Part shown: one piece after another, positions 5,698-8,535 of the stretch
How the letters are laid out: every line of letters begins with the position of its first letter
Numbering within the stretch: the first letter of the stretch is position 1
Assembly: GCA_003229235.1 (NCBI GenBank)
Contig: QIIH01000205.1
Location: forward strand, 1 to 8,535
Length of the DNA: 8,535 nt
Source: Flavobacteriales bacterium
Lineage (GTDB): Bacteria; Bacteroidota; Bacteroidia; Flavobacteriales; Flavobacteriaceae
Direction of reading: 5' to 3'
The notes under the pieces: model-generated
Database searches by the model: none
What the model saw: the letters and a program-made list of their open reading frames with translations, nothing else
Told to the model about the DNA's origin: nothing
Position numbers and translations under genes: made by a program

Positions 5698-7515
5698 ATG
5701 AAACCATTAATATATGTACTTGTTGCTTTAAGCTTTATGCTTATTGGAACAGCCCAAGCCCAAGACCGAGCCTTACTTTCTATAGAAGAAAATAATAATG
5801 GTAAAATGATTCCGGTCTCTATTGATGGCCCACAAATTGTAGAAATCAATGGAAAACTTGAAATCACTTTAAATAAAGATAAAATACTACAACGAATAAA
5901 GGATTCTTATCCGCAATTGAGTTCCCAATTGGTAATTCAGAATAAGATAGATAAGCTTGAAACCGCGCTGGCAGATAAACAAAAATTGCTAAACTTGTTG
6001 GATAAAAATATAAGAAACGCCGCAGATGACAGGGCATTGAATGACGCTATGCTAACTTTTTTGAACTTGGCATTCGAACCAGGTTACGAATTTTTGGAAA
6101 CTCAATACGATGCACTTTATTATGAATGGGACAGTAAATATGGTAGTAATGTGAACACTCCTGTTAAAATGGAAGCTTATATATTGAGTAAACTAAATAC
6201 CGATTTAATACAAGAAAGACTGGCCTTAAAATCTATTGATAATACCAAATACAGCTTGAGTATGGTCGCTTTTTTAAAGGATAAGAAAGGTAAGAATAAA
6301 GACAACGATAAAGACAGAGTACATATCGAAAACTTTGATAATTATGCCGAGCAGGGTTTTTACGAGGTGGAACGATGGGTAACTGCTTTATCTAGTGAGC
6401 AGCAAACTCAATTGGCGAGTATGCAAGAGACTACAGCACAAATGAATGTAACTTCTTTTAATATTTTTAACGACATAAAAGCAAAGTTGAGCGTTTATTT
6501 AGAAGATCTTAAATGTATTACGACTTTAAAAAAAGAGGTAGAGACTTTTTTAAAGAAAGAGCAAGTTGTTTCTAGTATCACCGCGGCGCTACAAACTGAT
6601 GCCAATAATCTTTTAGCAGAGTTCGATTCGTATACTGCAATTCTAAGCACCCTAAAAGGCGATGTTTCCAGTTGGACCATAGACACCGTATTCCAAGTTT
6701 TAACCCAGTTGCAACAGGTAGAAACACTAATAAATGACCTTCCGGCACTAATAGCCAAGTTTAAAGAAACGGCCGCTGCCATTACGGTAATTGCTGCAGA
6801 TGTAAGTGCATTGGTTACTAAAATTGACGCCTGCTATACAATTGTAAAGGCAAAAGTTATATTAGTGGCAAATAGTATTGGGTTGTTAAAGAATCAGCAA
6901 AGCAACTATTTGTCAAGCGATCTAATAGGGAAAGAGGTGCTTGCTTTTGGAATTGATAACTTGCCAGCAAAGGGGTATATTAACCTTGTTGGAGCTGGTC
7001 TGCGGGCTAGTGGTGACCAATTAGAAATTGATTTTTTACTGAGACTGCCTAAATCAAGTGTTTCGGATGCTGACAATGGAACACCTTTAGATTCCACGGT
7101 AGTAAATCACGTTTTAGAAAGGCGCATGCTAACCATGCGGCTAATTGGATTTCGATCGGAAACTGCTGTAGGGATTATAATGGCAAATCCGTTTAATTAT
7201 ACAAACCCAGAAGAAGCCGACCAAGTACGAGAGTTTTTCTATGCTCCATCTGCATCTTTACTAGTAAAATTTGGATCGCGTACGTCTAAGTTTTATAACG
7301 ATTTTATAGACATGGGGTTTGGATTAAATATTGCCACACCCGACTTTAACACCGACGGCACACCCGAATTTGGCTTTGGCGCTATTCTTACGGCCTTTAA
7401 AAATATTTTGAGTGTTGGTATAAATTACAATGTTACTTTGGATGAGCCGTATTGGTCTATTGGTATTAACCTGCCATTCAACCTTCCGGGCATTCCAATT
7501 AATGGCCCTAGATAA
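5698..7515 (+). CDS. Unrecognised 605-aa exported protein with helical middle and beta-rich C-terminus
   Basis: I do not recognise a named family. A Sec signal peptide is clear (hydrophobic LIYVLVALSFMLIGTAQAQ, likely cut after AQA or AQAQ at 21-22). Residues 60-115 contain a coiled-coil-like stretch (KIDKLETALADKQKLLNLLDKNI). Residues 225-400 are a long amphipathic helical region rich in Leu, Thr and Ala, with few prolines and two cysteines at 273 and 379. A very basic KDKKGKNKDNDKDR segment (194-207) divides the helices. From about 415 the character changes to alternating beta strands (AKGYINLVGAGLRASGDQLEIDFLLRLP, MLTMRLIGFRS, AVGIIMANPFNY, FGFGAILTAF, LSVGINYNVT, YWSIGINLPF), as in an outer-membrane or beta-sandwich domain. 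No T9SS tail is visible. A periplasmic or outer-membrane location is inferred. It follows the 135-aa gene closely and ends in a terminator. Confidence 0.78.
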   Translation: MKPLIYVLVALSFMLIGTAQAQDRALLSIEENNNGKMIPVSIDGPQIVEINGKLEITLNKDKILQRIKDSYPQLSSQLVIQNKIDKLETALADKQKLLNLLDKNIRNAADDRALNDAMLTFLNLAFEPGYEFLETQYDALYYEWDSKYGSNVNTPVKMEAYILSKLNTDLIQERLALKSIDNTKYSLSMVAFLKDKKGKNKDNDKDRVHIENFDNYAEQGFYEVERWVTALSSEQQTQLASMQETTAQMNVTSFNIFNDIKAKLSVYLEDLKCITTLKKEVETFLKKEQVVSSITAALQTDANNLLAEFDSYTAILSTLKGDVSSWTIDTVFQVLTQLQQVETLINDLPALIAKFKETAAAITVIAADVSALVTKIDACYTIVKAKVILVANSIGLLKNQQSNYLSSDLIGKEVLAFGIDNLPAKGYINLVGAGLRASGDQLEIDFLLRLPKSSVSDADNGTPLDSTVVNHVLERRMLTMRLIGFRSETAVGIIMANPFNYTNPEEADQVREFFYAPSASLLVKFGSRTSKFYNDFIDMGFGLNIATPDFNTDGTPEFGFGAILTAFKNILSVGINYNVTLDEPYWSIGINLPFNLPGIPINGPR

Positions 7516-7533
7516 GGCTACACATTTACATAT

Positions 7534-7574
7534 AAAAAAATCCCTTTTTCTTTTCATAATGCAAAAAGGGTTTT
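7534..7574 (+). terminator. Terminator of the 605-aa gene
   Basis: CCCTTTTT (7542-7549) and AAAAAGGG (7563-7570) form an 8-bp stem with a 13-nt loop, followed by TTTT. An A run before the stem pairs with the T run. The final T overlaps the -7 element of the tRNA-Ser promoter. Confidence 0.68.
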
Positions 7575-7581
7575 ATATTTG
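7574..7581 (+). promoter_or_regulatory. -7 element of the tRNA-Ser promoter
   Basis: TATATTTG is a perfect match to TAnnTTTG, 12 nt before the mature tRNA-Ser 5' end, so the leader is only a few nucleotides long. The downstream bases CAACCGC parallel CATCCGC at tRNA-His. The -33 region (about 7551-7554) is a T run without the usual TTG. Confidence 0.6.
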
Positions 7582-7592
7582 CAACCGCTAAA

Positions 7593-7677
7593 GGAGAAAT
7601 GGCAGAGTGGTCGAATGCGGCAGTCTTGAAAACTGTTGAGGGTCACACCTCCGGGGGTTCGAATCCCTCTTTCTCCG
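7593..7677 (+). tRNA. tRNA-Ser (anticodon TGA)
   Basis: Class II tRNA with acceptor GGAGAAA (7593-7599) paired to TTTCTCC (7670-7676) and discriminator G at 7677. The anticodon stem is GCAGT/ACTGT around CTTGAAA, anticodon TGA, reading UCA serine codons. The long variable arm (TGAGGGTCACACCTC) is typical of tRNA-Ser, and the T arm contains GGTTCGAATCC. CCA is not encoded. Its last 16 bases plus the following C recur at 7813-7829. Confidence 0.95.
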
Positions 7678-7711
7678 CTGATCAAGCGCAACTTTTACAC
7701 AGCTTGAAGAT

Positions 7712-7745
7712 AAAATCCCACCAAGTTTACTTGAGTGGGATTTTT
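7712..7745 (+). terminator. Terminator of tRNA-Ser
   Basis: AAAATCCCAC (7712-7721) pairs with GTGGGATTTT (7735-7744), continued inside by CAAG/CTTG around TTTA with one bulged A. A T run ends the stem. It lies 35 nt after the tRNA. Confidence 0.85.
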
Positions 7746-7812
7746 GATTTTAAGCTGACAATCCTGTAAGGATTGAAAGTTGCATTTGCAGTACAGGGTA
7801 TGAGGGAAATGC

Positions 7813-7829
7813 AATCCCTCTTTCTCCGC
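7813..7829 (+). repeat. Downstream copy of the tRNA-Ser 3' end (att-like)
   Basis: AATCCCTCTTTCTCCGC is identical to 7662-7678, the 3' half of the T arm plus the acceptor strand of tRNA-Ser. It lies 151 bp downstream. The bases before it can still form a T-arm-like stem (GAGGG 7802-7806 with CCCTC 7816-7820), but no other tRNA parts remain. The arrangement is either a direct repeat left by a site-specific integration at the tRNA 3' end or the relic of a tandem tRNA copy. Confidence 0.88.
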
Positions 7830-7834
7830 AAAAG

Positions 7835-7864
7835 AAAACCCACAACGAAAGTTGTGGGTTTTTT
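7835..7864 (+). terminator. Second terminator, after the tRNA-Ser 3' copy
   Basis: AAAACCCACAAC (7835-7846), loop GAAA, GTTGTGGGTTTT (7851-7862), then more T. A perfect 12-bp stem with a GNRA-type loop, six bases after the duplicated tRNA end. It was probably the original terminator of tRNA-Ser before the duplication. Confidence 0.87.
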
Positions 7865-7880
7865 GTTTGACAAAAGCCGG

Positions 7881-7955
7881 AAAGCTTGCTTTCGAGGCTT
7901 GAGGAAAACAAAAAACTGGAACAAACGAAGTTTGTTGTGGCTTTAGCATTGTAGG
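7881..7955 (+). repeat. 75-bp direct repeat, copy 1
   Basis: Identical over 75 bases to 8151-8225, starting AAAGCTTGCTTTCGAGG and ending TTTAGCATTGTAGG. Inside it, AACAAAC-GAA-GTTTGTT (7920-7936) is a perfect 7-bp hairpin with a 3-nt loop. Sequence on both outer sides differs between copies. Confidence 0.97.
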
Positions 7956-7966
7956 AACCCCCGTTT

Positions 7967-7994
7967 GGGATCAAATGCGTAGCATTTGAATCCT
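7967..7994 (+). repeat. Hairpin H1 of the palindromic family
   Basis: TCAAATGC-GTA-GCATTTGA (7971-7989) is a perfect 8-bp stem with a GTA loop closed by C-G. GGGA before it and TCCT after it extend the stem by four pairs (one G-T) past a bulged A. The sequence after it, ATAACTTTGGTCAAAAGC, resembles that after H2. Confidence 0.88.
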
Positions 7995-8059
7995 ATAACT
8001 TTGGTCAAAAGCTTGCGAGTAATCCTAACAAGGCTTTCCGCTAACGCGGCTACCTCACT

Positions 8060-8088
8060 CAAATGTCTCTCAGACATTTGGTTTTTTT
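8060..8088 (+). terminator. Hairpin with T run inside the repeat region (possible orphan terminator)
   Basis: CAAATGTCT (8060-8068), loop CTC, AGACATTTG (8072-8080), one G, then seven T. The shape is that of a rho-independent terminator with an AT-rich stem, yet no gene precedes it on this strand. It may end a short transcript or simply be another palindrome of the repeat region. Confidence 0.5.
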
Positions 8089-8107
8089 CAAAACATCGCG
8101 AGCTAAT

Positions 8108-8135
8108 GGGATCAATTACGAAGTAATTGAATCCT
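8108..8135 (+). repeat. Hairpin H2 of the palindromic family
   Basis: TCAATTAC-GAA-GTAATTGA (8112-8130), with the same outer GGGA and TCCT as H1. The inner four pairs differ from H1 at two positions (A-T to T-A, G-C to A-T), both with the partner changed to keep pairing. It lies 15 nt before copy 2 of the 75-bp repeat. Confidence 0.88.
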
Positions 8136-8150
8136 ATAAAACCAAGGTCA

Positions 8151-8225
8151 AAAGCTTGCTTTCGAGGCTTGAGGAAAACAAAAAACTGGAACAAACGAAG
8201 TTTGTTGTGGCTTTAGCATTGTAGG
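8151..8225 (+). repeat. 75-bp direct repeat, copy 2
   Basis: Identical to 7881-7955, shifted by 270 bp, including the AACAAAC-GAA-GTTTGTT hairpin (8190-8206). It is preceded by GGTC, as is the partial match at 8003-8016, and followed by unrelated sequence. Confidence 0.97.
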
Positions 8226-8265
8226 GCTGCAATCTACACAGTCATTTTACAATAATCTGTTCCAT

Positions 8266-8460
8266 TTATGGGATTGTGTTGATAGTAAGGTAGTTGTGAA
8301 ATGATCTTTGGAAGTTCAATTTTAGATTAAAAAGTGAAATGGTTTTGTTTAACCTGTAAATTGCCCAAGCTTTAGATAGACATGCGGCAAATGCTTTGCT
8401 TGTGTTTTTCATTATCTCGTAAGCTCTTTTAAATACTTTAGTTCTAAATGTGATTTTCAT
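8266..8460 (-). CDS. Small protein resembling the N-terminus of Bacteroidota mobile-element proteins
   Basis: A 64-residue frame from the ATG at 8460. Residues 1-39 (containing VFKRAYEIMK, then AFAACLSKAWAIYRL) look like the helical start of short proteins I associate with Bacteroidota phages and conjugative elements, some of which continue into an SH3-like barrel (DUF2693-type). This is recognition by pattern only. The remainder (40-64) is low in such character and no barrel follows in any frame, so the gene may be truncated or decayed. A promoter-like TTTG-N21-TATATTTA stands upstream on the same strand. It ends 41 bp from the repeat region and has no partner gene in view. Confidence 0.55.
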   Translation of the reverse strand: MKITFRTKVFKRAYEIMKNTSKAFAACLSKAWAIYRLNKTISLFNLKLNFQRSFHNYLTINTIP

Positions 8461-8493
8461 AATAATTACACTTAAAGGTTTAATATGTTACTG

Positions 8494-8526
8494 TAAATAT
8501 AACGTATAAATATAATATAAAACAAA
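8494..8526 (-). promoter_or_regulatory. Candidate promoter of the small minus-strand gene
   Basis: On the minus strand TTTG (8526-8523), 21 nt, then TATATTTA (8501-8494), 7 of 8 to TAnnTTTG, 33 nt before the ATG. The core GTTATATTTACAG is identical to that in front of the M28 peptidase gene. The region is very AT-rich, so chance is possible. Confidence 0.42.
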
Positions 8527-8535
8527 CATTATTAA

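Larger units (their letters stand above)
7865..8265. other. 401-bp gene-free stretch filled with repeats and hairpins
   Basis: No convincing gene lies here; the minus-strand frames that cross it translate the repeats and match nothing I know. It holds a 75-bp perfect direct repeat, two related 8-bp hairpins with identical flanks, a 9-bp hairpin followed by a T run, and a CCGC-TAAC-GCGG hairpin at 8038-8049. AAAGCTTGC occurs three times (7881, 8008, 8151), each time 13-18 nt after a hairpin. The 40 bases from 8226 to the end of the small minus-strand gene show nothing. Confidence 0.8.

Noticed and set aside
7695..8194. Overlapping minus-strand open frames of 65-84 codons across the repeat region
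   Set aside because: They run through terminators, the tRNA-Ser 3' copy and both hairpin repeats; parts of two frames are the same because the DNA repeat is the same. No domain or start signal supports them.
7881..8225. CRISPR array or integron attC cassettes
   Set aside because: Only two long repeats with a 195-bp gap and no regular spacers; no matching inverse pair of attC-type core sites was found, only an isolated CCTAAC-like string.

Overview
The window looks like a chromosomal segment of a Bacteroidota bacterium, most likely a flavobacterium-like lineage. It is AT-rich and its genes lack clear Shine-Dalgarno sequences. Several upstream regions carry the Bacteroidota-type -7 element TAnnTTTG. 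It encodes a BshB1-type bacillithiol deacetylase, an M28 lipoprotein peptidase and an HutI enzyme of the kind common in that phylum. The genus cannot be told from the sequence.

Layout. Positions 1-519 (minus) hold the N-terminal part of imidazolonepropionase (histidine degradation). It is divergent from a plus-strand pair: a PLP-dependent trans-sulfuration enzyme (659-1831), then bshB1 (1839-2555, TTG start, 7-nt gap). tRNA-His follows (about 2724-2800) with a good promoter, a strong terminator and an odd leader that repeats the first part of the tRNA. Next come an aspartyl/asparaginyl beta-hydroxylase-like dioxygenase whose N-terminus is split off by a +1 frameshift (2921/2985-3527) and a DinB-family metalloprotein (3568-4020). 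An M28 lipoprotein peptidase (4067-5092, minus) converges on DinB at a shared terminator hairpin. Divergent from the peptidase is a two-gene unit that I do not recognise: a 135-aa cytoplasmic protein and a 605-aa exported protein, 17 nt apart. A terminator that runs into the promoter of tRNA-Ser (7593-7677) closes that unit.

The last 860 bases are mostly non-coding and unusual. A 17-bp copy of the tRNA-Ser 3' end lies 151 bp downstream of the original and has its own terminator. It is followed by about 360 bp containing a perfect 75-bp direct repeat and several short perfect hairpins. Two of these hairpins share their flanks but differ in the stem by matched base-pair changes, and their loops are closed as C-GNA-G. 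A small minus-strand gene (8266-8460), resembling short proteins of Bacteroidota mobile elements, ends the window. Together this reads as an old tRNA-Ser insertion site filled with a palindromic repeat family.

Functionally, the trans-sulfuration enzyme and BshB1 fit together in low-molecular-weight thiol supply (cysteine to bacillithiol). The DinB protein belongs to the superfamily that includes bacillithiol S-transferases, so it may be a user of that thiol, but this is inference. The strongest candidates for something undescribed are the hairpin-repeat region beside tRNA-Ser and the 135-aa/605-aa gene pair.
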